Below are positions 26,292-34,491 of a DNA stretch of 54,620 nucleotides, piece by piece. A program made the translations under genes and the position numbers. The notes under the pieces were generated by a model. That model worked only from the letters and a program-made list of their open reading frames with translations, ran no database searches and was not told the origin of the DNA. How positions within the stretch are numbered: the stretch's first letter is position 1; every line of letters begins with the position of its first letter. This DNA comes from Methylophaga sp. (GTDB taxonomy: Bacteria; Pseudomonadota; Gammaproteobacteria; Nitrosococcales; Methylophagaceae). Where the stretch lies: positions 1-54,620 of the forward strand of contig JALSLH010000039.1 in assembly GCA_026988435.1 (NCBI GenBank). Reading direction: 5' to 3'.

Positions 26292-27887
26292 TTATGTAGA
26301 GGGTTGCGTGGTATCCACTTTGACCTTTAGTTTTTGTCCTAGTTTTAAGTATTTTCCTAAGCTATTTTTATTCCATTTACGTAAATCAGCGACACGTACA
26401 TTAAATTTTTCTGAAATAGTTGATAAAGAATCACCACGACGTACTGTGTAACGAATAGGTTGAATGACTGACTTTCGTTGGGTATATTTTTTTGTTATCT
26501 TCTTGGCTTTTTTAATGATCAGCTTTTTTCCTAAAGGTAAAGGCGCTTTAAGCCTAATGTGATTCCAACGTGCAATATCTCTGCTATGCAAATCTAGCTT
26601 TCTAGCAATACTCCATAAGCTATCACCTGATTTTACTATGTAAGTCGAGTGTTTATTGCTATGGCTCAGTTGGCTGGCTTGAATAAATGGATTATTACTT
26701 ATTTTACCTTGCGCTAAAGGAATAAGCAGGTAAGTTCCAGCGCGAATTGTATTGTTATTTAAATGATTGACTTCACGAATCACTTTAACTTGAGTGTTAT
26801 AACGGTAAGCAATACGACTTAAACTATCGCCTGAGGTTACTTTGTGACGTTGCCACTTAATGCGGTCTTGATCTGCTAGCGAAGCTAGGTTTTCTTCAAA
26901 AAGATCTACTTTATCAATAGGAATTAATAAACGGTGGGGGCCTTTTGGTGGAGTGTAAGCGCGGTTACAGCCAGGGTTTAATTTAAATAATTCATTTAAT
27001 GAGGTATCAGCAAGCTTAGCAGCTAAAGATAAGTCAAGCTGTGAACCAATATTGACAGCAGAGAAGCGAGGTTTATGATCCAGTTTTATTAAATCGACAC
27101 CATAATGCTTCGCGTTAGCGAATATTTTGGCTAAAGCTAATAATTTAGGAACATAGTGCTCTGTTTCTCTAGGAAGGTCTAAACTCCAAAAATCAGTTGC
27201 TTTATTTTTAGCGCGGTTGCGTTTTATTGCGCGTTTTACATTGCCTTGGCCGGCATTATAGGAGGCGAGGGCGAGTAGCCAATCATGCTCAAATAGTTCG
27301 CCTAGATTTTTCAAGTAACTCGTTGCAGCCTCAGTTGAAGCATAAATATCACGCCTTCCGTCATACCACCAATTCTGTTCTAGGCCATAAATTTTACCTG
27401 TAGAGGGAATAAACTGCCACAATCCTGCAGCACGCGCATGTGAGTAGGCGTGTGCTTTAAAACCACTTTCGATTGCAGGCAATAAAGCAAACTCACCTGG
27501 TAAGCCTTTTGCCTCTACTTCTTTAATAATGGCATATAAATAAGGCTTGGCACGAGCTTGAATCGTTTCAATGTGTTTGGGGTGTGCTAAATACCACGCG
27601 ACAGCCTTATCAATACGGGCATTGTCTTCTTGTGGAATGGCAAAAAGAGAAACTAGGTATTGCCAGCTATCTTTAGGCTGGCTACTAACACCGGTAGCAG
27701 GAGTAAAATCTTCTTGATCGACTAATAAGGTCGATTGCAAAATTGATTGAGGTGCAGGAGAGGCATTAATGATAGCTGGTTCTATACGCAGGTGCGTACT
27801 ATGATCAGTATTTTTTAGACTACAGCCATTAGCGAGTAGTAAGCTCAAAGTTCCGGAAATAATGGCACGTTGCTTAAGTTTGTTCAT
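26292..27887 (-). CDS. mltD: Membrane-bound lytic murein transglycosylase D with three LysM domains
   Basis: This 531-aa lipoprotein has lipobox LANGC (Cys22). The SLT-type catalytic domain spans about 125-260 with E140 in LPAIES, then GLWQFIPSTGKIYGL and ALASYNAGQGNV. Three LysM peptidoglycan-binding repeats follow at about 350-395, 415-460 and 475-520, each starting with a SGDSL or RGDSL motif. It cleaves peptidoglycan glycan strands with formation of anhydro-muropeptides, facing the periplasm. It stands alone on the minus strand. Confidence 0.95.
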   Translation of the reverse strand: MNKLKQRAIISGTLSLLLANGCSLKNTDHSTHLRIEPAIINASPAPQSILQSTLLVDQEDFTPATGVSSQPKDSWQYLVSLFAIPQEDNARIDKAVAWYLAHPKHIETIQARAKPYLYAIIKEVEAKGLPGEFALLPAIESGFKAHAYSHARAAGLWQFIPSTGKIYGLEQNWWYDGRRDIYASTEAATSYLKNLGELFEHDWLLALASYNAGQGNVKRAIKRNRAKNKATDFWSLDLPRETEHYVPKLLALAKIFANAKHYGVDLIKLDHKPRFSAVNIGSQLDLSLAAKLADTSLNELFKLNPGCNRAYTPPKGPHRLLIPIDKVDLFEENLASLADQDRIKWQRHKVTSGDSLSRIAYRYNTQVKVIREVNHLNNNTIRAGTYLLIPLAQGKISNNPFIQASQLSHSNKHSTYIVKSGDSLWSIARKLDLHSRDIARWNHIRLKAPLPLGKKLIIKKAKKITKKYTQRKSVIQPIRYTVRRGDSLSTISEKFNVRVADLRKWNKNSLGKYLKLGQKLKVKVDTTQPST

Positions 27888-28238
27888 AGTCTAATAAGAT
27901 AGCTACTTTTTTATATAAATCTGTCTATTCTACTGCGTTTATAGAAAATTCTTAAAAAATATTATCCGAATTCGCCTTTAATAAGCGAGAGGGCTATTAG
28001 GGCTGTTATTTACCCTTTTTAAAGGGGGCAATAAGGCATTGAAATAGGTTATAAAGGAGAGAAATTGAGCTTAATAATGGGGTTACCCTTTGTAATCATG
28101 TTTAGCTATATAGGCCCATTAGTTTATTTTTTAAGTGTAAAGAATCGAGTCACTCATGCTTTTTTAATTTTAGCATGAATCAAATTGCCTTATAATAGCT
28201 ATTTTAGTTTTTACATTACTATCAATTAGGAATTTAAT
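27888..28238. other. Divergent intergenic region, mltD and MxaD-like gene
   Basis: No coding sequence is seen. TCATGCT at 28154-28160 faces AGCATGA at 28172-28178 around a T-rich loop. A perfect TATAAT lies at 28191-28196, 43 bases before the MxaD-like start codon. No convincing -35 box pairs with it. The inverted repeat could be an operator or an upstream terminator. Confidence 0.5.
28191..28196 (+). promoter_or_regulatory. Minus 10 box for the MxaD-like/YVTN pair
   Basis: A perfect TATAAT lies 43 bases before the ATG and 13 bases after an inverted repeat (28154-28178) that would occupy the -35 zone. That placement suits repressor or activator control. Confidence 0.4.
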
Positions 28239-28835
28239 ATGAAAAAAATATCTTTTCTTGCGTTTTTCTTGTTTTTATTCAGTGCGGTTTCTTACGCACA
28301 TGGCCCCGTTAGAGGGAAAATGACGGCAACTATAGATATTGAAGCGCCCGCTGAAGAGGTTTGGGAGATTATCAAAAATTTTGATGATATGTCATGGCAC
28401 CCTGACATTAAGGTAATAAGTTCTACTGGTGGTAATGAGAAAGGTGCTACACGTGTTTTGTCTGTTGAAGGCGGAGAAATAACTGAGAAGCTAAAAAGCT
28501 ATAGTGATAAAAAAATGTCATATAAGTATAAAATTACGGATATGACTGCGGTAAAAACAATTCAACATTCTGGCCAAGATGAAGTTGTTCCTGTATTACC
28601 AGTTGATAATTATCAAGGTGTGATCACTGTTAAGAAAAAAGGTAATAGCTCTGTTGTTACTTGGGTTGCTACTTATTACCGCGCTTATATGAATAATTAT
28701 CCGCCAGAAGAGTTAAATGAAGAAGCTGCTGATGCTGCTGTGACTGCCGTTTTAACTTCAGGTCTAACAAGTTTATTACATAAATTTGAACCTAACACAT
28801 TATCTACAGCGATTACATTTACTATGAAAAGGTAG
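28239..28835 (+). CDS. MxaD-like periplasmic SRPBCC-domain protein
   Basis: A signal peptide (1-20, cleaved after SYA) is followed by a single SRPBCC/START-fold domain with IEAPAEEVWEIIKNFDDMSWHP and VVTWVATYYRAYMNNYPPEE. The HGP start of the mature form and the WHP and PPEE-LN blocks resemble MxaD, a periplasmic protein encoded in methanol dehydrogenase clusters and reported to help dehydrogenase-cytochrome interaction. No mxaF, xoxF or cytochrome gene lies in this window, so the role is inferred. A YVTN propeller gene follows 96 bp later. Confidence 0.75.
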   Translation: MKKISFLAFFLFLFSAVSYAHGPVRGKMTATIDIEAPAEEVWEIIKNFDDMSWHPDIKVISSTGGNEKGATRVLSVEGGEITEKLKSYSDKKMSYKYKITDMTAVKTIQHSGQDEVVPVLPVDNYQGVITVKKKGNSSVVTWVATYYRAYMNNYPPEELNEEAADAAVTAVLTSGLTSLLHKFEPNTLSTAITFTMKR

Positions 28836-28931
28836 TTTTAATCTGCTCTACCGCTTGTATTTTACTGAGCTGGGCTAGCTTGGCTCAGTAACTCTACATT
28901 TCTTCCTCCCTCCTTCATTAGTGGTTTCTTT

Positions 28932-29900
28932 GTGAATAATCCATACAAAATTGTTTTACATTTCGTTACAGTCTTATGTTTCGTCTATAGCGCTAATGCA
29001 TTAGCACAATCTTATGCTTTTATAACGAATCAATTAGATAACAAGGTAGCTGTTATTGATTTAACAACCAATGAGGTTATTAAATCAATAACCGTTAAAG
29101 GTAAGCCTGTTGGTGTTGCCGTTAACCATGAAAATAATCAAGTTTATATCAGTACACCTCAAGGCGAAGGCTTTACCATTCTTGATGACAATACACTGGA
29201 AGTTATTGATCGAGTTAAAGTCGGGGGCGCGTCAGTTGGAATTGCAGTAAGTCCTGATGGACAGCGTATTTTTGTTGCTGATTGGTATGAAAATACTGTA
29301 TCTATTTTTAATAGTGCTGACTTACATTTAGAAAAGAAAATGACCGTGGGAAAATCACCTTCGGGGCTATCTGTTAGTCACGATAATCGTTGGTTATATG
29401 TCGCTAATCGTATGGATGATTCAATTTCTCAAATTGATTTAGATAAATTAAGGGTTAGAAATACAACGAAAGTAGGTGCTCATCCTTTTGGTATTTGTTT
29501 AGATAATAAAAGGCAACGACTTTATAGTGCTAATGTAGAAAGTAATGATATTTCTGTATTAAGCACCCAAGGTGCTAATTTGAAACGTGTGGCGCGTATA
29601 AAAGTTGGCGGGCGTCCTTATGCTTCAGCTTTGGCACTAGGGGGCAAGTTGTTATTTGTGACCAATCAAGATGATAGTACTGTTTCTGTGATTGATACAA
29701 AAACCTTAACTGAAATTAAGCAAATTGAAGTTGGTGAAAAACCTGAAGGGATAAGCACAAGTACTGATGATCGCCATGTTTATGTCGCTAATTGGTTTGA
29801 TGGAACAGTTTCAGTTATTGATGCGCAAACACTTTCTGTTGTTAAAACAATCAGCGTTGGTGATGGTAGTCGTGCTTTTGGTGATTTTATTAGTCGCTGA
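28932..29900 (+). CDS. Periplasmic YVTN-family beta-propeller protein
   Basis: This 322-aa protein has a signal peptide (1-25, cleaved after ALA) followed by about seven propeller blades. Each blade carries the YVTN-type repeat, seen as VYISTPQG, IFVADWYENTVSIF, LYVANRMDDSISQI, LFVTNQDDSTVSVI and VYVANWFDGTVSVI. Such propellers accompany PQQ-dependent alcohol oxidation systems in several bacteria, which fits the MxaD-like gene before it. The start is a GTG with no clear ribosome site; no internal Met precedes the signal peptide. Ligand unknown. Confidence 0.85.
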   Translation: MNNPYKIVLHFVTVLCFVYSANALAQSYAFITNQLDNKVAVIDLTTNEVIKSITVKGKPVGVAVNHENNQVYISTPQGEGFTILDDNTLEVIDRVKVGGASVGIAVSPDGQRIFVADWYENTVSIFNSADLHLEKKMTVGKSPSGLSVSHDNRWLYVANRMDDSISQIDLDKLRVRNTTKVGAHPFGICLDNKRQRLYSANVESNDISVLSTQGANLKRVARIKVGGRPYASALALGGKLLFVTNQDDSTVSVIDTKTLTEIKQIEVGEKPEGISTSTDDRHVYVANWFDGTVSVIDAQTLSVVKTISVGDGSRAFGDFISR

Positions 29901-29978
29901 GGTATTGCCTTTAAAGGTAGAGCATGACTTTAGCCCACCTTTAAGCAAGCGAAAAATACTATTCATATAGTTACCAAT

Positions 29979-31208
29979 ATGCAGCCACAAGTAGAAATAT
30001 TCTCTCAAGGTGAAGAGCTTATCACCGGTCAAACAGTTGATAGCAATGCGACTTGGTTATCTCAAGAGCTAGTACAAATGGGTTTTATCATCAAGCGTCA
30101 TACGACTGTCGGTGATAATTTATCTGATTTAAAAAAACTATTGCAAGAAATTTCATTACGTACCGACTGTTGTATTAGTACTGGAGGTCTAGGGCCAACA
30201 ACAGATGACTTAACATCTCAAGCTGTTGCTGCAGCTTTTGCTCGACCTTTATCTTTAGACTCGGCAGCATTGGAGAAAATAAGCACTTACTTTTCGGGAC
30301 GTAAGCGGGCTATGGCTGGCACTAACCGTAAACAAGCCTTTTTCCCAGAGGGTGCTGAGCGTATTGATAATGAATGGGGCACTGCACCAGGTTTTGCTTT
30401 ACAAGAAAATCGTTGCTGGTTTGTTTTTCTACCTGGAGTACCATTTGAAATGAAAGCAATGTTTGCTGAGCAAATTACAACAAGATTAAAACAACGCTTT
30501 TCATTGCAAGCAAATCAATTGATCACTTTACGATCTATAGGTATAGGAGAATCTGATTTGCAGGAGAGAATTAATACCGTGCCTTTACCTGATGCCGTTC
30601 AGTTGGGTTTTCGAGCAGGTGCTGATGAAGTTCAAACTAAGTTATTATTCCCCGCAGACACAGATCAGGAGCAAGTTAAACAGCTTGTGCAACAACTTGT
30701 TTCCAATATTGGTGATTATGTTTTTGCCATCGATGGGTTGAACAAGAAACAAGGTTCTCTTGTTGGTGTTATTAATCAGTTAATGCAGCAGCGAGGATTA
30801 ACCTTATCAGTACAGGAGACTGCATCCCAAGGTTTAATCGCTGCTAAATGCATTGGCCAGCCCTGGTTATTGGCATCATCTTTTAGTCAAACACTAGAAC
30901 AGTTAAGTGATAAACTTAGTCTTCAACTGAAGTCTACGGTTAGTTTTAGAATAGCAGAAACTATCGCTCAAAAGATCCAGCAGCAAGAAGGTACTGATTT
31001 GGTGCTAGTTCAGTTGTATCAAGGGGGCGTTGAACAACTTCAGCACAAAGAGCAAAGTATTGTTATTTATAATCTACTATTAACGCCAGAGGGGATTCGG
31101 CGTAGTGAATCTAATATGAATGGTTTGCAACAACGAAAGCAAAATCAATCTGCACTATTAGCCTTGGATTTTTTAAGGCGCTATTTACAAAACAAAGGCG
31201 AATCATAA
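29979..31208 (+). CDS. cinA: CinA-family protein with degenerate deamidase domain
   Basis: The N-terminal domain (about 1-170) is the MoCF-like COG1058 fold with SQGEELITGQTVDSNATWL and CISTGGLGPTTDDLT, linked to ADP-ribose/pyridine nucleotide hydrolysis. The C-terminal domain (about 255-405) should be the NMN deamidase (PncC), but its signature around the catalytic serine, normally AES-TGG, reads QETASQG, and the rest is poorly conserved. I infer that deamidase activity is lost and the protein may resemble the inactive CinA paralogues. It converges on the TauE/SafE gene. Confidence 0.85.
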   Translation: MQPQVEIFSQGEELITGQTVDSNATWLSQELVQMGFIIKRHTTVGDNLSDLKKLLQEISLRTDCCISTGGLGPTTDDLTSQAVAAAFARPLSLDSAALEKISTYFSGRKRAMAGTNRKQAFFPEGAERIDNEWGTAPGFALQENRCWFVFLPGVPFEMKAMFAEQITTRLKQRFSLQANQLITLRSIGIGESDLQERINTVPLPDAVQLGFRAGADEVQTKLLFPADTDQEQVKQLVQQLVSNIGDYVFAIDGLNKKQGSLVGVINQLMQQRGLTLSVQETASQGLIAAKCIGQPWLLASSFSQTLEQLSDKLSLQLKSTVSFRIAETIAQKIQQQEGTDLVLVQLYQGGVEQLQHKEQSIVIYNLLLTPEGIRRSESNMNGLQQRKQNQSALLALDFLRRYLQNKGES

Positions 31209-31215
31209 TGCTATT

Positions 31216-32118
31216 TTAGATTTTATTGCTTTTCGTATGTAGCCAAGCCCACAAGCGATAAACGAGCATAAAAGCAATAACAGAAGATGCGCCTATAATA
31301 AAATCTCGGTTATCTTCAATCAAATCGTGTAATTGCAAGACAATGCTTTGATTAACTTCTTTGTAAAGTAAATAACTGCCTAATAGTAGTACGAAATAGC
31401 CAAAGCCTCGCTTTAAATGATGTGCAGGAATATAGCTTGAAGCATGTGCCCCTGCAAAACTGCCGATAATAGCTAGAATAGTAATCGTTAAAGTCAAGAC
31501 TGGATCAATATCTAAGTGATTAGCATGGCCAGCAAGCGCTGCTGTAGTTTGTAAGGTAATAATAAATAAAGAAGTTCCAATCGCCCCATGAATGGGTAAT
31601 TTAGCGAGATGAGTTAAGGCGGGAACGAGCAGAAATCCTCCTCCAACGCCTACTAAACCTGTCACAATCCCCAAGAAAAAACCATCGAATAAAATAGCCA
31701 GTACAGGTAGTTCTAAAGGGCAAGTAGGTGTGTCCTTTGAATCAGTGCGGGCATCTTTGGGTTGTTTGCTGTTTTTTAAAATCATAGAGAAAGCCGCAAT
31801 CAGCATAACCACGCCTAATAGCACGAGTAATAAAGCGCCAGGAATATAAGCTGTTAAACGTCCTCCTAAAAAAGCCCCGAGCATGCCAGCGCTACCAAAT
31901 ACAGCCCCAGTTTTCCAGCAAACGCGGTCTTTACGAGCATGGTGATATGTTGCAATTAAACTCGTGCAGCCAACGACAAAAAGAGACATGACAATAGCAC
32001 TTTTAGCAGGAATATCGACTAAATAAACTAGCACAGGAACCGTTAATATCGAGCCACCTCCCCCCAATAAGCCCAGTAAAAAGCCAATAATAATGGCGAA
32101 GAAACTAGCTAAAAACAT
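31216..32118 (-). CDS. TauE/SafE (TSUP) family sulfite/organosulfonate exporter
   Basis: This 300-aa integral membrane protein has about eight hydrophobic segments and the duplicated glycine-rich family motif: GFLLGLLGGGGSILTVPVL in the first half and GIVTGLVGVGGGFLLVPAL in the second. TSUP proteins export sulfite, sulfoacetate or similar anions. It is separated by 7 bp from the persulfide dioxygenase gene upstream, so sulfite, the product of that enzyme, is the most likely substrate. An extra C-terminal helix (about 265-295) is also present. Confidence 0.88.
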   Translation of the reverse strand: MFLASFFAIIIGFLLGLLGGGGSILTVPVLVYLVDIPAKSAIVMSLFVVGCTSLIATYHHARKDRVCWKTGAVFGSAGMLGAFLGGRLTAYIPGALLLVLLGVVMLIAAFSMILKNSKQPKDARTDSKDTPTCPLELPVLAILFDGFFLGIVTGLVGVGGGFLLVPALTHLAKLPIHGAIGTSLFIITLQTTAALAGHANHLDIDPVLTLTITILAIIGSFAGAHASSYIPAHHLKRGFGYFVLLLGSYLLYKEVNQSIVLQLHDLIEDNRDFIIGASSVIAFMLVYRLWAWLHTKSNKI

Positions 32119-32125
32119 AAGTTTA

Positions 32126-32842
32126 TTATCCTTGTCTTAGTGGTTCTTGGGACGTTTCTATTTTTCCGCAAGCTTGGTTTGCTGGGAGTGCGGCATCAAT
32201 ATATTTAGGGTAGGGTAAATTTAAATTATTCATAATTTCAATGAATTCAGCGCAAGTTTTTTGCTGCCCTAAACGAGCATTTAATGCTATTTCTTGGGCA
32301 ATATTAGACACCCGTTTGCCATTATAATCATGTCCAGGATAGACTAATGTATCCGCCGGTAGGGTAAACAGCTTTTCGGTGACACTATTATATAAGGTGG
32401 CTGTATCGCCTTGCTGGAAGTCAGTGCGGCCGCAGCCATTAATCAGTAAGGAATCCCCCGTAAACACACGGTCACCAATTAGGTAACTCACACAGCCACT
32501 CGTATGACCTGGTGTGTGTAATATTTTAATTTCAATGCCACCCACTTGCAACACCACCCCATCTGTTACTAAGAGATCAGCACACATAGCGCCTGCGTCC
32601 CTATGAACTATGCTTTTGCTGCTTAGCTGATCACGTAATAAACTAGCACCTGTGACATGATCTGCATGCACATGTGTTTCCAAGGTATAAACAAGCGTCA
32701 GATCTAAGCTCTCAAGTAGCTTGATATAGTGCTTTAATTCTGTTGCAACCGTATCAATTAAGAGCGCTTTTTTACTGACTTCACAAGCGACAAGATAAGT
32801 ATAAGTACAGGTTTCTGGTTCAAAAAGTTGTCTAAAAATCAT
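32126..32842 (-). CDS. Persulfide dioxygenase, ETHE1 type (MBL fold)
   Basis: This 238-aa metallo-beta-lactamase fold protein has the ligand motif THVHADH (H57, H59, D61, H62), H113 in TPGHTSG, D130 in FTGDSL, and H171 in YPGHDYNG. GCGRTDFQQG is the specific signature of ETHE1-like sulfur dioxygenases, which bind one iron and oxidise glutathione persulfide to sulfite. No rhodanese domain is fused. It is the first gene of a two-gene operon with a TSUP exporter, a sulfide-detoxification arrangement. Confidence 0.92.
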   Translation of the reverse strand: MIFRQLFEPETCTYTYLVACEVSKKALLIDTVATELKHYIKLLESLDLTLVYTLETHVHADHVTGASLLRDQLSSKSIVHRDAGAMCADLLVTDGVVLQVGGIEIKILHTPGHTSGCVSYLIGDRVFTGDSLLINGCGRTDFQQGDTATLYNSVTEKLFTLPADTLVYPGHDYNGKRVSNIAQEIALNARLGQQKTCAEFIEIMNNLNLPYPKYIDAALPANQACGKIETSQEPLRQG

Positions 32843-33014
32843 TATTATTTATCCAGTAATATAATCAAATGCTAATTAAAGGTTAGCGATAATAGTGCTT
32901 AATTGCAAGGCAAAGTTTCCACGAATTTATATTGCAAGAGCAGAATTAAATTTAAAAGTGGTAAACTAACTAGATACAACGTTAGTAATATAACTGGATC
33001 ATTTGGAGTAATAA

Positions 33015-33527
33015 ATGCTGAATAAAGTAACCTTAATAGGAAATTTAGGCGCTGACCCTGAAGTACGATATATGCCTACAGGTGGGGCAGTTACCAATAT
33101 TCGTTTGGCGACAACGGAACGCTGGAAAGATAAACAAACGGGTGAGCGTAGAGAAAGTGTTGAATGGCATCGTGTTGTTTTTTTTAATCGCTTGGCAGAA
33201 ATTGCGGGCGAATATTTAAGAAAAGGTAGTCAAGTTTATATAGAGGGGCGCATTCGCACACAAAAATGGCAAGATCAAAGTGGCCAGGATCGTTACACGA
33301 CGGAAATTGTCGCCGCTGAAATGAAAATGTTAGGGAGTCGTTCAGGGGGTACAGCACCTTTGGGTAATCATTCACCTGCGCAGCAACATGCTACAGCACA
33401 AAATACTTCGCCCCCTGCCCAGAGTCAGAGTAATCCGGCCTCTACTCCTGCATCACAATCTCGGCCTATGTCTGAACAACCGCCAGCTGCGGCTTATGAG
33501 GATTTTGATGATGATATTCCTTTTTAG
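33015..33527 (+). CDS. ssb: Single-stranded DNA-binding protein
   Basis: At 170 aa the OB fold occupies about 1-110 ([21 protein letters not shown], then [12 protein letters not shown]). A disordered linker rich in Pro, Ser and Gln follows, and the acidic tip EDFDDDIPF that recruits replication and repair partners ends the protein. RBS GGAG at 33005-33008. A strong terminator follows, so it is a single-gene unit divergent from the persulfide dioxygenase. Confidence 0.97.
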   Translation: MLNKVTLIGNLGADPEVRYMPTGGAVTNIRLATTERWKDKQTGERRESVEWHRVVFFNRLAEIAGEYLRKGSQVYIEGRIRTQKWQDQSGQDRYTTEIVAAEMKMLGSRSGGTAPLGNHSPAQQHATAQNTSPPAQSQSNPASTPASQSRPMSEQPPAAAYEDFDDDIPF

Positions 33528-33563
33528 GAGACACCTAACACTAATTGTGTAAAAGATATTTAT

Positions 33564-33590
33564 AAGCCTCTATTTATAGGGGCTTTTTTT
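33564..33590 (+). terminator. Rho-independent terminator of ssb
   Basis: AAGCCTCTA and TAGGGGCTT form a hairpin with one G-T pair around a short AT loop, followed by a run of seven T. It stands 37 bases after the ssb stop. Confidence 0.85.
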
Positions 33591-34007
33591 ATGGTGAAAT
33601 GATTTTTTTTGTAAAATTTATATTTGCTGGGGTATTGAAGACTAATTTTATATTTAAAAAAATAAACTAACTATTCTCTATGTTGCTATTCAGAATTCCC
33701 TTCGAATACATACAATACCCAGCTCTAAACCTAGAGAGTAAAGAGAAATATCAAGTTTAATGAGTCAGAATAAAAAATTTTTTCTAAAGAATTTGATGAT
33801 TAAGTCGATAAGTATATAAATAATTTTTTCCTTAAGTCCTTTAAATTTGTGTCGTCAAGCTTGTCATCATCACCTATTTGAATACTAAATCTTATATGTT
33901 TGAATCAAGTCACAATAATAAAGGTTAAAGTTCTTTTTTTGCTGTTCTTTCCTGTATCATTCAAGAAAGTTAAAAAATTATTCATAATATTACCTTAGGA
34001 GAAATAG
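33591..34007. other. Gene-free leader of the chemotaxis cluster
   Basis: No coding sequence is seen. It holds the sigma-28-like promoter at 33785-33811 and would give cheY a 5' untranslated region of about 190 nt. The unusually long AT-rich leader could host post-transcriptional control; no defined riboswitch was recognised. Confidence 0.5.
33785..33811 (+). promoter_or_regulatory. Sigma-28 (FliA) promoter of the chemotaxis cluster
   Basis: TAAAGAAT at 33785-33792, exactly eleven bases, then GTCGATAA at 33804-33811. This matches TAAAGTTT-N11-GCCGATAA at 6 of 8 and 7 of 8 positions with perfect spacing. The start would be near 33818. FliA control of cheY-first operons is common in gammaproteobacteria. 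Confidence 0.75.
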
Positions 34008-34370
34008 ATGGCTAGCATACTAGCAGTTGATGACTCAGCTTCAATGAGACAAATGGTCGCCTTTACTTTAAAAGGCGCTGGTTATACGGTTGTTGATGCT
34101 GTAGATGGTGTAGATGCACTTAATAAAGCAAAAACGCAAAAGTTTGATTGCGTAGTAACTGATGTGAATATGCCAAATATGGATGGAATTACATTAATTA
34201 AAGAGTTAAGAGCCTTACCTAATTACAAGTTTGTCCCTATGTTAATGTTAACGACAGAATCAGGTATGGATAAAAAGCAACAAGGTAAAGCTGCTGGTGC
34301 AACAGGTTGGATCGTTAAACCTTTTAATCCTGACCAACTATTAAAAACGATAAAAAAAGTTTTAGGCTAG
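34008..34370 (+). CDS. cheY: Chemotaxis response regulator CheY
   Basis: This 120-aa stand-alone receiver has the acidic pair D8-D9, phospho-acceptor D52 in VVTDVNMPNMDG, T82 or T83 in MLTTES, and K104 in IVKPFNPDQL. It has no output domain, so it is the diffusible signal that binds the motor switch (FliM) or acts within the array. A strong AGGAG ribosome site precedes it. It is the first gene behind the sigma-28-like promoter, and cheA follows 121 bp later. No cheZ is present to dephosphorylate it. Confidence 0.95.
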   Translation: MASILAVDDSASMRQMVAFTLKGAGYTVVDAVDGVDALNKAKTQKFDCVVTDVNMPNMDGITLIKELRALPNYKFVPMLMLTTESGMDKKQQGKAAGATGWIVKPFNPDQLLKTIKKVLG

Positions 34371-34491
34371 TCAACAATAAGTTTAGGTTTGCATTCTCAA
34401 AGCTTAATAGATAAAGGTTGAGTTATATAGTGATATAAGCAATAAGGTCGGCTGGTATTTTTTACTTAATTTAAAGTATACAGGTTATTCA

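Noticed and set aside
34412-34438. Second sigma-28-like site before cheA (TAAAGGTT, 11 bases, TGATATAA)
   Set aside because: The first half matches well but the -10 half matches only 4 of 8, and cheA can be read from the cheY promoter.
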